From Ruminococcus flavefaciens MA2007 (GTDB lineage: Bacteria > Bacillota > Clostridia > Oscillospirales > Ruminococcaceae), in assembly GCF_000621845.1 (NCBI RefSeq), contig NZ_JHXF01000017.1, forward strand, positions 19,441-83,440: DNA of 64,000 nt. The letters run 5' to 3'. The notes beneath the pieces were generated by a model. The model was given only the letters and a program-made list of their open reading frames with translations. It was not told where the DNA came from and ran no database searches. Every line of letters starts with the position of its first letter. Position 1 is the first letter of the stretch. The translations under genes were made by a program, and so were the position numbers. Below are positions 1 through 8,200 of this stretch, one piece after another.

Positions 1-27
1 CTCTCTGAGCAGAAAGGACGTGAGTCT

Positions 28-498
28 ATGGATAAAAAACAGCTTACGCGTAAAATACAGCGTATAAGCCGCATAAGCCTTATAGCTATGGTGGCTTACG
101 GAGCGCTGAATATCTTTGGTATGCTTTCGGGCTCGGAAATACGAAAGGACTACACACTGCATATCGACCATCATAACTTCCATGTAACCGATATCATCTA
201 TCTTGCAGCGTTTCTGGCGATATTCTTTTCGGTTGTGGCTGGCTTTGTCACGGCTTTTATGCTGCTGAACGAGCTGGGCAGGAGAAGAACTCCGTTCACG
301 CGTAAAATAAGCAATTTGCTGCGGAATTTAGGCGCTTACATGATAATAATTGAGATAGGGAAGATAATATGCATATTCATTGCGGCAAGGGAGATAAGGG
401 TAGACCTTTTCTGGTTCGCAGGACTGGTGCTCTACGCATTTTCGCTGGTATTCCGATACGGCAAGGACTTGCAGAAGCTTTCTGACGAGACCTTATAA
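28..498 (+). CDS. DUF2975 family membrane protein
   Basis: The 156-residue product is a small integral membrane protein of the DUF2975 family, whose biochemical role is not established. Hydrophobic segments lie at about residues 15-34, 54-81, 98-120 and 126-143, giving a probable four-helix topology. The family signature RRRTPFT (85-91) follows the second helix, and the C-terminus FRYGKDLQKLSDETL closely matches that of the next gene. AGAAAGGA precedes the ATG at a good distance. It is the first gene seen of a set with a second DUF2975 gene 20 nt downstream and an HTH gene after that, an arrangement common in Firmicutes. Its promoter must lie left of the window. Confidence 0.8.
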   Translation: MDKKQLTRKIQRISRISLIAMVAYGALNIFGMLSGSEIRKDYTLHIDHHNFHVTDIIYLAAFLAIFFSVVAGFVTAFMLLNELGRRRTPFTRKISNLLRNLGAYMIIIEIGKIICIFIAAREIRVDLFWFAGLVLYAFSLVFRYGKDLQKLSDETL

Positions 499-517
499 GA
501 ACAAAGGAGAGATAAAT

Positions 518-967
518 ATGATAAATAAAAATATATCAATAATAAAAAACAGCAGTCTTGTGATAATGATATTATCGGTTTTGGGAGCAATTTCAAGCGT
601 ATCGGCAGGAGTATGGTATTATAATAACACAAAATCCTGCGAAAACATGAAAAATATCCTCGCAAAGAATATAGTATCATATTGTTTATATGCCGCAATA
701 CTTATTCTCGCTGCACTGATTTTCTTCAGGATATTCAGAAGCGGCAGACCTTTTACACGCGGTAATGTATGGGCTGTCAGAGGTATAGCAGGCGTTTTTC
801 TCGTAAAAGCCATGCTCCCTACGTTTTTTCAGCTCAGTGAGCTCGGGATACTGAAAACAGGAGTTATGGGCACAGGTTCCATATTCATAGCAGTTCTTTT
901 CCTGTTCTTTGCGGAGATAATGCGCTACGGCAATCTTTTGCAGACCGAGTCTGACGAAACTCTGTGA
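518..967 (+). CDS. DUF2975 family membrane protein, second copy
   Basis: This 149-residue protein is a diverged paralogue of the preceding gene. It has about four hydrophobic segments (roughly residues 13-34, 52-72, 86-105 and 119-134), the family motif RSGRPFTRG at 74-82, and the end MRYGNLLQTESDETL. The start is preceded by AAAGGAGAG. Two DUF2975 proteins in a row may form a hetero-oligomer in the membrane; that is inference. The adjacent HTH gene (11 nt downstream) probably regulates the set. No catalytic motif is visible. Confidence 0.8.
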   Translation: MINKNISIIKNSSLVIMILSVLGAISSVSAGVWYYNNTKSCENMKNILAKNIVSYCLYAAILILAALIFFRIFRSGRPFTRGNVWAVRGIAGVFLVKAMLPTFFQLSELGILKTGVMGTGSIFIAVLFLFFAEIMRYGNLLQTESDETL

Positions 968-978
968 GGTGAGGGGAT

Positions 979-1191
979 ATGTCCATAATTCTGAGACTTG
1001 ACCGCGTAATGGCTGACCGGAAAATGAGCCTGAACGAGCTTAGTGAACGTGTTGGGGTAAGCAATGTTAATCTTTCAAAGCTCAAAACAGGCAAGGTCAG
1101 CGCCATACGCTTTTCAACACTGAATGCTATATGCAAGACGCTGGGCTGTCAGCCGGGAGATATACTGGAATTTATAGATGACGAACCATAA
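979..1191 (+). CDS. Small Cro/CI-type HTH transcriptional regulator (YozG-like)
   Basis: This 70-residue protein consists almost entirely of one helix-turn-helix domain. It has the Cro/CI pattern: MSLNELSERVGVSN forms the first two helices, LSKLKTGKVSAIRF the recognition region, and LNAICKTLGCQPGDIL the closing helix, as in YozG-like single-domain regulators. The ATG is preceded by GAGGTGAGGGG. The gene follows the two DUF2975 genes with an 11-nt gap and is likely their autoregulator, which is inference from the widespread DUF2975-HTH pairing. Its stop codon lies inside a 13-bp perfect inverted repeat. Confidence 0.85.
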   Translation: MSIILRLDRVMADRKMSLNELSERVGVSNVNLSKLKTGKVSAIRFSTLNAICKTLGCQPGDILEFIDDEP

Positions 1192-1215
1192 TTTTGCTGT
1201 GCAAAATTATGGTTC
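1183..1215. terminator. Perfect 13-bp hairpin overlapping the HTH stop codon
   Basis: GAACCATAATTTT (1183-1195) pairs perfectly with AAAATTATGGTTC (1203-1215) across a 7-nt loop. It spans the stop codon of the HTH gene. There is no T-run after it, so it may act as an mRNA 3' end stabiliser or a binding site rather than a strong terminator. Confidence 0.55.
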
Positions 1216-1232
1216 AGTTGAGAGTTGAGAAT

Positions 1233-1308
1233 GTAGGGGGCGATGCCTACATCGCCCCGTTGAGGTTAAATGTATTTTGACGGGCTGATGTGGGCATCAG
1301 CCCCTACA
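1233..1308. repeat. Dispersed GTAGGGG palindromic repeat pair
   Basis: Two GC-rich palindromes face each other. The first is GGGGCGATG-CCTA-CATCGCCCC at 1237-1258; the second is a GGGCTGATG...CATCAGCCC stem at 1282-1303. The outer ends read GTAGGG and CCCTAC. The same two-palindrome unit occurs at 5151-5226 and, degenerate, at 13561-13653. Confidence 0.75.
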
Positions 1309-1378
1309 TTTCATAGTTTCTGAGTGATTTCTGGTTTATTTGACTAAAAAAGTGTCGAATTTTTGTAGCAACCGATAC

Positions 1379-1407
1379 TTGAAACTTTTCCTTCTCTGTG
1401 CTATAAT
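1379..1407 (+). promoter_or_regulatory. Sigma-A promoter of the GGDEF-like gene
   Basis: TTGAAA (1379-1384) and TATAAT (1402-1407) are separated by 17 nt. The 3' box lies 36 nt upstream of the start codon at 1444. Confidence 0.8.
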
Positions 1408-1443
1408 AGTTTATGAACTTTTTTTGAACGAGGAGGCGAAGCT

Positions 1444-2211
1444 ATGATAGCAGGTATCATCGACAGCACTAATAAGGCTGGATTCTGGGAAAAGACCATA
1501 GGCGAGGAATTTGAATACACCATAGCTTCCGATGTGAACGGACTGAAAAAATGTGACATAATTCTTGTGTCCGAGGAATACTGCGGCGGAGCCATAGGCA
1601 CGGTCATCGCCGATATCCAGACATATGAACGCTTCAGGGACGTCCCTGTGGCGGCTGTTACTTCGGAGTGCAGCTGCGAGAATCAGGAGATACTTTTAGG
1701 CATGGGCTTTGACGACGTGGTAAGACTGCCTATCAGCGGACAGCTGCTTATCCGCAGACTTCGCGGTATTGCGGCGGTATCTCTGCGCGAGAGCTCTGAG
1801 CACATGATGAATATTGACAACATTATGGAGATAAACGACGGCGATTCGGGAGCATACTGCGTCCGTTCCGTTGATTTCACCAATATATTCCGATTTGTAC
1901 TGCGAGTTCTTGAGCGTACACAGAAGAATGCACAGATGCTTGTAATGAAGCTTGACCACATCGGAGACAAAACGCCTGCGGAGAACAGGCAGACCATGAG
2001 CATACTTGCCGAATCGGTGCGTAAATGTTTAAGACGAGGCGATATGTCGTCGGTATGCGGTGACGACAGGGTAGTTATACTTCTCATCGGTGCAGATGAC
2101 GAGGGCGGACACCTTGTTGCAAGCCGAATAGTCAGCAGCTTCTACAGCAAGTGCGCTGACGACAGCTATGAGCTGAGCTATGATATAAGGGAAGTTCGTA
2201 CAACTACATAA
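1444..2211 (+). CDS. Receiver-like plus degenerate GGDEF-like signalling protein
   Basis: The 255-residue cytoplasmic protein has no membrane segment. Residues 1-115 resemble a response-regulator receiver fold (MIAGIIDSTNKAGF, then CDIILVSEEYCGG, then MGFDDVVRLPISGQLLIRRL). Residues 150-250 resemble a diguanylate-cyclase fold (NAQMLVMKLDHIG, then ESVRKCLRRGDMSSVCGDDR, then VVILLIGADDEGG). The GGDEF catalytic signature is replaced by SSVCGDDR, so cyclic-di-GMP synthesis is unlikely; a sensory or regulatory role is inferred. GAGGAGG sits upstream of the ATG. It has its own promoter and terminator and so is monocistronic. Confidence 0.6.
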   Translation: MIAGIIDSTNKAGFWEKTIGEEFEYTIASDVNGLKKCDIILVSEEYCGGAIGTVIADIQTYERFRDVPVAAVTSECSCENQEILLGMGFDDVVRLPISGQLLIRRLRGIAAVSLRESSEHMMNIDNIMEINDGDSGAYCVRSVDFTNIFRFVLRVLERTQKNAQMLVMKLDHIGDKTPAENRQTMSILAESVRKCLRRGDMSSVCGDDRVVILLIGADDEGGHLVASRIVSSFYSKCADDSYELSYDIREVRTTT

Positions 2212-2218
2212 GCGCAGA

Positions 2219-2248
2219 GCCGCGAGGATTTTTCCTTGCGGCTTTTTT
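2219..2248 (+). terminator. Rho-independent terminator
   Basis: GCCGCGAGGA pairs over 10 bp with TCCTTGCGGC (one G-U) and is followed by TTTTTT. It ends the GGDEF-like transcript. Confidence 0.9.
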
Positions 2249-2298
2249 GTTATTAGAACTAAGAGCTAAGAACACGTTAAAATGATGAATGATACTCT

Positions 2299-2423
2299 GT
2301 AGGGGAGGGCACCCTCGCCCTCCCGTTAATTACGCTGCAAATAATATTTGTAGGGGACGGCGTCCTCGACGTCCCGAGGGATACGGTGAAATTAAATGGG
2401 CGGCGAAACGCCGCCCCTACATG
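2299..2423. repeat. Cluster of three dispersed GTAGGGG palindromes
   Basis: Three palindromic units lie in a row: GAGGGCACCCTCGCCCTC, GGGACGGCGTCCTCGACGTCCC-like, and GGGCGGCGAAACGCCGCCC, each bordered by GTAGGGG or CCCCTAC. The gap from 2212 to 2622 holds these units, a promoter and the next composite repeat, and no credible gene. Confidence 0.7.
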
Positions 2424-2447
2424 GTAACTTTTTTGTCAAATTGTAAC

Positions 2448-2476
2448 TTGATATTCTTGGCGGCTTGCTGTATAAT
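2448..2476 (+). promoter_or_regulatory. Promoter of the Thr-rich lipoprotein gene
   Basis: TTGATA (2448-2453) and TATAAT (2471-2476) have a 17-nt spacer. The 5' leader would contain the composite repeat at 2487-2600. Confidence 0.7.
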
Positions 2477-2486
2477 AAAGAAAAAG

Positions 2487-2600
2487 TAGGGGCAGATATT
2501 ATCCGCCCGTGTAAATACGCCGTAAGCGATATGCGATGAACGGTTTTGATAAGAGTGAGCGAGTTTGCGAGCGGCAGCGCGGACGCAGTCGAGCCGGCTC
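2487..2600. repeat. Composite dispersed repeat, degenerate copy
   Basis: A GTAGGGGC...CCGCCCGTG palindrome is followed by a segment reading GCCGTAAGCGAT ... GTGAGCGAGTTTGCGAGCGG. The same order is found in the 120-nt tandem units at 9101-9340 and at 11297-11383. This copy lies between a promoter and the lipoprotein start codon, so it is transcribed as 5' UTR. Confidence 0.65.
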
Positions 2601-2622
2601 AGCTCGGAAGGGAGTCAATGAT

Positions 2623-3216
2623 ATGGATAACAGAAGGATATTTGCATTTTTCTCGGCGGCTGTGCTCGCTTCGGCAGTTTTCGGCGGCTGTACCGACCAT
2701 AATTCGGGTTATTCGGAAAAAACGCAGTCCGTTACTACCACCGCTGTGGAGATACAGGACTGGACTATCAAAACTCCCGAGACTACCAAGGCTTCGACTA
2801 CGACAAAAAAAGCAAAAACTACAAAGACTACGGCGAAAAAACAGCAGAACCAGAAGAAAACCACCACTACTGAGGCTCTTGCCGAGACGACCACGACTTC
2901 CGTATTCGGGCTTGATGACGGCACTTATGTTGAGTACCACTTCCGCAGCAGGAAGCTCCTCAACGAGCACTTCGAGAAGCACGGCGGAGAGTTCAGCAAG
3001 GACTTCGACAAAAGCTACAGCACCGCTGCTGAATACGAAAAAGGCGCCAGCGATGTCATAAACAACAGCGAGGCGCTTCACAAGACCGAAGCCGAGGACG
3101 GCGACGGAGTTTACTATATCGAGGATACCAACGAGTTCGTTATTCTTTCCAAGGACGGCTATATCAGGACTTATTTCCGTCCAAACGGCGGCAAGAAATA
3201 TTATGACAGGCAATGA
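2623..3216 (+). CDS. Thr-rich surface lipoprotein, unknown function
   Basis: From the ATG at 2623 the product has 197 residues. An in-frame upstream ATG at 2536 would prefix 29 residues encoded by a dispersed repeat, so it is rejected; GGAAGGGA lies just before 2623. Residues 1-22 form a lipoprotein signal peptide with lipobox VFGGC (Cys23). Residues about 40-100 are Thr/Lys-rich linker (KTTKTTAKK, KKTTTTEA). The C-terminal 95 residues form a charged domain (VEYHFRSRKLLNEHFEKHGGEF ... GYIRTYFRPNGGKKYYD) that I do not recognise. It is probably anchored on the outer membrane face with the globular part held away by the linker. Confidence 0.75.
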   Translation: MDNRRIFAFFSAAVLASAVFGGCTDHNSGYSEKTQSVTTTAVEIQDWTIKTPETTKASTTTKKAKTTKTTAKKQQNQKKTTTTEALAETTTTSVFGLDDGTYVEYHFRSRKLLNEHFEKHGGEFSKDFDKSYSTAAEYEKGASDVINNSEALHKTEAEDGDGVYYIEDTNEFVILSKDGYIRTYFRPNGGKKYYDRQ

Positions 3217-3234
3217 GTTTTGAGCATATAAAGG

Positions 3235-3271
3235 AAAAAGGGATACATTCCGAATGGAACATATCCCTTTT
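3235..3271. terminator. Bidirectional hairpin terminator
   Basis: AAAGGGATA (3237-3245) pairs with TATCCCTTT (3262-3270), with a second inner stem ATTCC/GGAA. Flanking A and T runs suit both the plus-strand lipoprotein gene and the convergent HPr-like gene. Confidence 0.7.
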
Positions 3272-3293
3272 GCTTTGTGTGTTATGTTAAATC

Positions 3294-3524
3294 TTACTTA
3301 ACGATGAATTTGTCGATCTCTTTAAGGAATGCATCTGCATTGTCTGTGTGTGCGTTGAGCTGGATGGGTTTAGAGAGGTCGAGGCTGAAGATACCCATGA
3401 TAGACTTAGCGTCAATAGCGTATCTGCCGGAAACAAGGTCAATATCGAAGTCGTACTTCATAACTATATTGACGAATTCCTTTACGTCGTTGATTGCCTG
3501 AAGATTAACAGTTGTTTTAGTCAT
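3294..3524 (-). CDS. HPr-like protein lacking the phosphocarrier histidine
   Basis: The 76-residue product matches the HPr fold in length and ends. The regulatory serine region KSIMGIFSLDL (residues 40-50) is well conserved, as in HPr KSIMGVMSL, where HPr kinase phosphorylates the serine (here Ser41). The active-site loop that normally reads GIHARPA is NLQAINDVKEF, with no histidine anywhere in the region, so it cannot be a PTS phosphocarrier. Such HPr-like proteins (Crh in Bacillus is the known example) act in catabolite control; that role here is inference. The start at 3524 is chosen because AGGAGGT lies just upstream; an upstream in-frame start would add 31 unconserved residues. Confidence 0.8.
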   Translation of the reverse strand: MTKTTVNLQAINDVKEFVNIVMKYDFDIDLVSGRYAIDAKSIMGIFSLDLSKPIQLNAHTDNADAFLKEIDKFIVK

Positions 3525-3598
3525 GCTTAATACCTCCTGTTTGTTGTGTTTTTGCTCGTTTATTTCTTTTTCTGCGGCTTTTCCAATTCCGCAATACC

Positions 3599-3627
3599 AT
3601 AATAACATTAAAAGCATATAGTGTCAA
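3599..3627 (-). promoter_or_regulatory. Promoter of the HPr-like gene
   Basis: On the minus strand TTGACA (3627-3622) and TATTAT (3604-3599) are 17 nt apart. The -35 box lies in a palindrome shared with the divergent promoter. Confidence 0.75.
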
Positions 3628-3639
3628 GGAGTTTGACAC
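3621..3639. promoter_or_regulatory. Palindrome carrying both divergent -35 boxes
   Basis: GTGTCAA, a 5-nt spacer and TTGACAC form a perfect 7-bp inverted repeat. Each arm contains one -35 box (TTGACA), one for the HPr-like gene and one for mtaB. A repressor bound here would block both promoters. Confidence 0.6.
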
Positions 3640-3661
3640 ATTTTCGTCAATTTGGTATAAT
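3633..3661 (+). promoter_or_regulatory. Promoter of mtaB
   Basis: TTGACA (3633-3638) and TATAAT (3656-3661) have a 17-nt spacer. The leader to the ATG at 3790 is about 120 nt. Confidence 0.8.
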
Positions 3662-3789
3662 TGATTGAGTAAGAGAGAGTTATTTTTTAGTTATTAAGTG
3701 TGCATAAATTACGAGGTGTATTTTTGTGCATATTTTATATAACTGATTACGCACAAATTACTGTTAAATACGTCAAAAAGGAACAAACT

Positions 3790-5100
3790 ATGTATAAAAT
3801 TAATTTTATAACATTCGGCTGCAAGGTGAACCACTACGAGACAGAGTGCATGAAATCGCTGTTTCGTGAGGCTTCCTATGAGATAACGGAGGAAATATCC
3901 GAAGCCGATGCTGTCGTGATAAACTCTTGTACCGTGACTTCCTCGGGAGACAGCCGTGCATTGGCGGCTCTGCGAAAGACAAGGGCGGCTCTGCCTGATG
4001 CGGTCATAGCCCTGACAGGCTGCTATCCGCAGGCTAACCGCGAGGAGGCGGCGAAGCTCTCCGAGGCGGACATTATCGCAGGCACCAAGTCCAGAGCCCA
4101 TATCGTGGAGCTGGTAGGGGACTGCCTTGAGAACCGCACCCGTATCGTGGAGCTGTCGGACTACAGCGCCGAGGATATATTCGAGCCCCTGAAATGCACC
4201 CGTTTTGACAGCAATACAAGGGCGTTCGTGAAGATACAGGACGGCTGCAACCAGTTCTGCTCATACTGCATGATACCCTTTGCAAGGGGGCGCTGCCGCT
4301 CGAAGCCTGTTGATGTGCTCCGTGAGGAGATAGGCGCTATCGCGGAAAACGGCGTTAAGGAGATAGTCCTGTCTGGCATAAACCTTGCCTTTTACGGCAG
4401 GGAATGGGGACTTGACCTTGCGGACGCCGCGGAGCTCTGCGCAGAAACAGAGGGCATAGAGCGCATAAGGCTCGGCTCGCTGGAGCCCGAGATGATGTCG
4501 GAGGAGCTTCTCAGGCGGCTGAAAGCCCTGCCCCAGTTCTGTCACCAGTTCCATTTGTCCCTGCAAAGCGGCTGCGAACGCACCCTTAAAGCCATGAACC
4601 GCAAGTACACCGCCGAGGAGTACCTTGCTCTTACAGAGCGCATACGGAGCATTTTTCCCGACTGCTCATTCACTACGGACGTAATGGTGGGATTTCCGCA
4701 GGAGACTGAGGCTGACCATGCCGAGTCCGTGGAGTTCATACGCAGGATAGGCTTCGCAAAGGTTCATGTGTTCCGATATTCGCGGAGAAAGGGTACAAGA
4801 GCCGACAAAATGGACGGACAGGTTCCCGAGAGCGTCAAGACTCTCCGCTGGCAGGAGATGACTGCGGCGGCAGACGAAACAAGGGAGAAATATCTTAGCT
4901 CGTTGGTAGGCAAAACAGTCCCGGTGCTGTTTGAACGTGAAAATTCTACAGAATTTCACCGCGGATACGCACCCGACTATACATTAATAAAAATTTCTCG
5001 AAAAAATCCAGAAAAAAGTTTGCGTAATCGGATAATTAGTGTTATAATAGAGAAGTATGGTCACGACTGCTGCATTGGCAGCGCAGTGTCTGACGTTTGA
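3790..5100 (+). CDS. mtaB: tRNA (t6A37) methylthiotransferase MtaB
   Basis: The 436-residue protein is a MiaB-family radical-SAM enzyme that adds the 2-methylthio group to t6A at position 37 of ANN-decoding tRNAs. The N-terminal domain carries three iron-sulphur cysteines (FGCKVNHYE, INSCTVT, TGCYPQ). The radical-SAM triad is in QDGCNQFCSYCMIPFARGRC. The end, KNPEKSLRNRIISVIIE, matches the family's KSLRN C-terminal region. MYKINFITFGCK is taken as the start because AAAAAGGA lies upstream and the 30 extra upstream residues are unconserved. A strong promoter (5020-5048) lies inside its last 80 bases. Confidence 0.9.
   Translation: MYKINFITFGCKVNHYETECMKSLFREASYEITEEISEADAVVINSCTVTSSGDSRALAALRKTRAALPDAVIALTGCYPQANREEAAKLSEADIIAGTKSRAHIVELVGDCLENRTRIVELSDYSAEDIFEPLKCTRFDSNTRAFVKIQDGCNQFCSYCMIPFARGRCRSKPVDVLREEIGAIAENGVKEIVLSGINLAFYGREWGLDLADAAELCAETEGIERIRLGSLEPEMMSEELLRRLKALPQFCHQFHLSLQSGCERTLKAMNRKYTAEEYLALTERIRSIFPDCSFTTDVMVGFPQETEADHAESVEFIRRIGFAKVHVFRYSRRKGTRADKMDGQVPESVKTLRWQEMTAAADETREKYLSSLVGKTVPVLFERENSTEFHRGYAPDYTLIKISRKNPEKSLRNRIISVIIEKYGHDCCIGSAVSDV
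5020..5048 (+). promoter_or_regulatory. Likely purL promoter inside the 3' end of mtaB
   Basis: TTGCGT (5020-5025) and TATAAT (5043-5048) are 17 nt apart. The predicted transcript would start at about 5055, still in mtaB, and carry the 5151-5226 repeat in its leader. Confidence 0.5.
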
Positions 5101-5150
5101 ATGCGGAATGCGGAATCAGGGATTAGAGCAGAGCCTGTACACTTTTGAAT

Positions 5151-5226
5151 GTAGGGGGCGATGCCTACATCGCCCCGAGCATTACGATTTTCTTATGGAC
5201 GGGCTGATGTGGGCATCAGCCCCTAC
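5151..5226. repeat. Dispersed GTAGGGG palindromic repeat pair
   Basis: This is the same unit as at 1233-1308: a GGGGCGATG...CATCGCCCC stem followed by a GGGCTGATG...CATCAGCCC stem. The two copies are nearly identical in the stems and differ in the spacer. Confidence 0.75.
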
Positions 5227-5298
5227 AGTTCGTTCCGGCATATTTCATTGCTAATTACGCATTACGCATTATGAATTAAATTGAAGGGAGACTGAATT

Positions 5299-8200
5299 AT
5301 GTCCGTATTCAGAATTTACGTTGAAAAGAAGCCTGAATTTGCAGTTGAAGCTCAGTCCGTGCTCAGCGATATAAAAACTGCGCTCAGACTTAACATTTCG
5401 GGAGTCCGTATCCTCAACAGATACGACGCAGACAAGCTCAGCGAGGAGGATTTCAAGGCTGCTATAAGCACCGTTTTCTCAGAGCCTGCCGTTGACGTTG
5501 TTTACGACGAGCTCCCACCTGTATCAGAGACAGACCGCGTTTTTGCCGTTGAGTACCTCCCCGGTCAGTTCGACCAGAGAGCCGACAGCTGCGAGCAGTG
5601 TATACAGATACTCCGTCAGGGAGAGCGCTGCCGCGTGAGAAACGCAAGGATATACATAATCTCGGGTATCATCAGCGACGAGGACTTCGCTAAGCTCAAG
5701 TCCTACATCATCAACCCCGTTGAGAGCCGTGAGGCTTCACTTGAGACTGTCAAGACTCTCGATACAAACTATGATATCCCAACTACAGTAGAGGAGCTGG
5801 AGGGCTTCATCAACCTCAATGCATACGGTCTCCACGCTTTCGTTGACAAGTTCGGCCTTGCCATGGACTATGACGATATCAAGTTCTGTCAGGATTATTT
5901 CCGCAACGAGGAGAAGCGCAACCCCACTATCACCGAGATACGCATGATAGATACCTACTGGTCTGACCACTGCCGTCATACCACATTCCTCACCAATGTA
6001 GAAAACGTAAAGATTGATACTCCTTATATAAAAGATACATACGATATGTATGTGAATGTCCGCAAGGAGCTGGGCAGAACGGACAAGCCCATGACTCTTA
6101 TGGACCTTGCTACCCTTGCAGCCAAGAAGCTGAAGGCTGACGGAAAGCTCCCCGACCTCGACGAGAGCGAGGAGATAAACGCTTGTTCCGTAAAGATAAA
6201 GGTGGACATAGACGGTCAGCTCGAGGACTGGATACTCATGTTCAAGAACGAGACTCACAACCACCCGACTGAGATAGAGCCTTTCGGCGGTGCTGCTACC
6301 TGTCTGGGCGGCGCTATCCGCGATCCGCTTTCGGGACGTTCTTACGTATATCAGGCTATGCGTGTAACAGGTGCGGCTAATCCTCTTGTTCCTGTTGAAG
6401 ATACTATCGCAGGCAAGCTCCCACAGAGAAAGATCACTCTCGGAGCTGCCAACGGCTACAGCTCATACGGCAACCAGATAGGTCTTGCTACAGGTCATGT
6501 TGCAGAGGTATACCACCCTGGCTATGTTGCTAAGCGTATGGAGATAGGCGCAGTTCTCGGAGCTGCTCCTGCCGAGAATATCCGCAGAGAAAGACCTGTT
6601 CCGGGAGATATCGTTATCCTTCTCGGCGGCAAGACAGGTCGCGACGGCTGCGGCGGAGCTACAGGCTCGTCCAAGTCACACACACTTGAATCCCTCGAGC
6701 ACTGCGGCGCAGAGGTACAGAAGGGTAATCCTCCCGAGGAGAGAAAGCTCCAGAGACTGTTCCGCAATCCAGAGGTAACTAAGATGATAAAGCGCTGCAA
6801 CGACTTCGGTGCAGGCGGCGTTTCAGTTGCTATCGGCGAGCTGACAGACGGTCTCGTTATCAACCTCAATGCAGTTCCCAAGAAGTACGACGGTCTCGAC
6901 GGTACCGAGATCGCTATTTCCGAGTCTCAGGAGAGAATGGCTGTTGTCATAGCTCCCGAGGATAAGGACAAGTTCATGGAGGAGGCTGCAAAGGAGAACC
7001 TTGAAGCTACCCTCGTTGCCGATGTTGTAGAGGAGCCAAGACTCAAAATGGTATGGAACGGCAACACTATCGTTGACCTTTCAAGAGAGTTCCTCAACTC
7101 AAACGGCGCTCCCAAGTATACAGACATAGAGGTAGAAGCTCCTGCATTCGTGGCTGATGATGATATCGCAGACAGCGCAGATTCATGGACTCAGCTCATG
7201 TCAAACCTCAATGTATGCTCACAGAAGGGACTTATAGAGAAGTTCGACTCCACTATCGGCGCAGGCACAGTCCTCATGCCTTTCGGCGGAGTATACCAGA
7301 TGTCTCCCTCACAGGCTATGGCTGCAAAGATTCCTGTGCTTGAGGGTGAGACCAATACCTGCTCGCTCATGGGCTGGGGCTATAACCCCGATATATCCGA
7401 GAAATCTCCTTACCACGGCTCAATGCTGGCTGTTATCGAGTCTATCGCTAAGGTAGTTGCCGCAGGCGGTACCTACAAGAAGTGCTGGCTCACCTTCCAG
7501 GAGTATTTCGAGAGAACTCAGAACGATCCAAAGCGCTGGGGCAAGCCAATGGCTGCACTTCTCGGCGCATTCAGGGCTCAGCTTGAAATTGGCTGCGGCT
7601 CTATCGGCGGAAAGGACTCAATGTCGGGTACTTTCGAGAATATCGACGTTCCTCCTACACTGGTTTCATTCGCAGTTTCCACTGCTACGGCAGACAAGGT
7701 AGTTTCCACAGAGTTCAAGGGCTCGGGCAATACAGTCATCTCTATCGTTCCCGAGTACGACGAGAACGGACTTCCAAAGTGGGACAGCATCAAGGCTTGC
7801 TTCGACAAGGTAGAGCAGATAATCAAGGACGACCGCGCAAATGCTATCTGGACTATCGGCTACGGCGGATTTGCAGAGGGTATCGCAAAGATGTGCTTCG
7901 GCAACAAGATAGGCTTCGAGTTCACAACAAGACTCAGCGCTAAGGAGCTCTACAAGCCATGCTACGGCGCATTCATCATCGAGCTCAAGGGCGACGCAAA
8001 GAGCGGCGAGAACATCATCGGTAAAACTGTTTCCGATTACAAGATACTCTCTATGGACTATACTGTCAGCCTTGACAACCTCCAGAGAGTATGGGAGGCT
8101 AAGCTTGAGCCTGTATTCCCGTGCCGCATAAAGACTACAGATACAACTCCCCAGACATATTCTTCACCTAACCGCATTCAGCTTTCAGCTTCTACAAAGA

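Noticed and set aside
2536..2622. N-terminal extension of the Thr-rich lipoprotein
   Set aside because: The 29 extra residues are encoded by a dispersed repeat also found in non-coding gaps, and would hide the lipoprotein signal peptide that starts at 2623.
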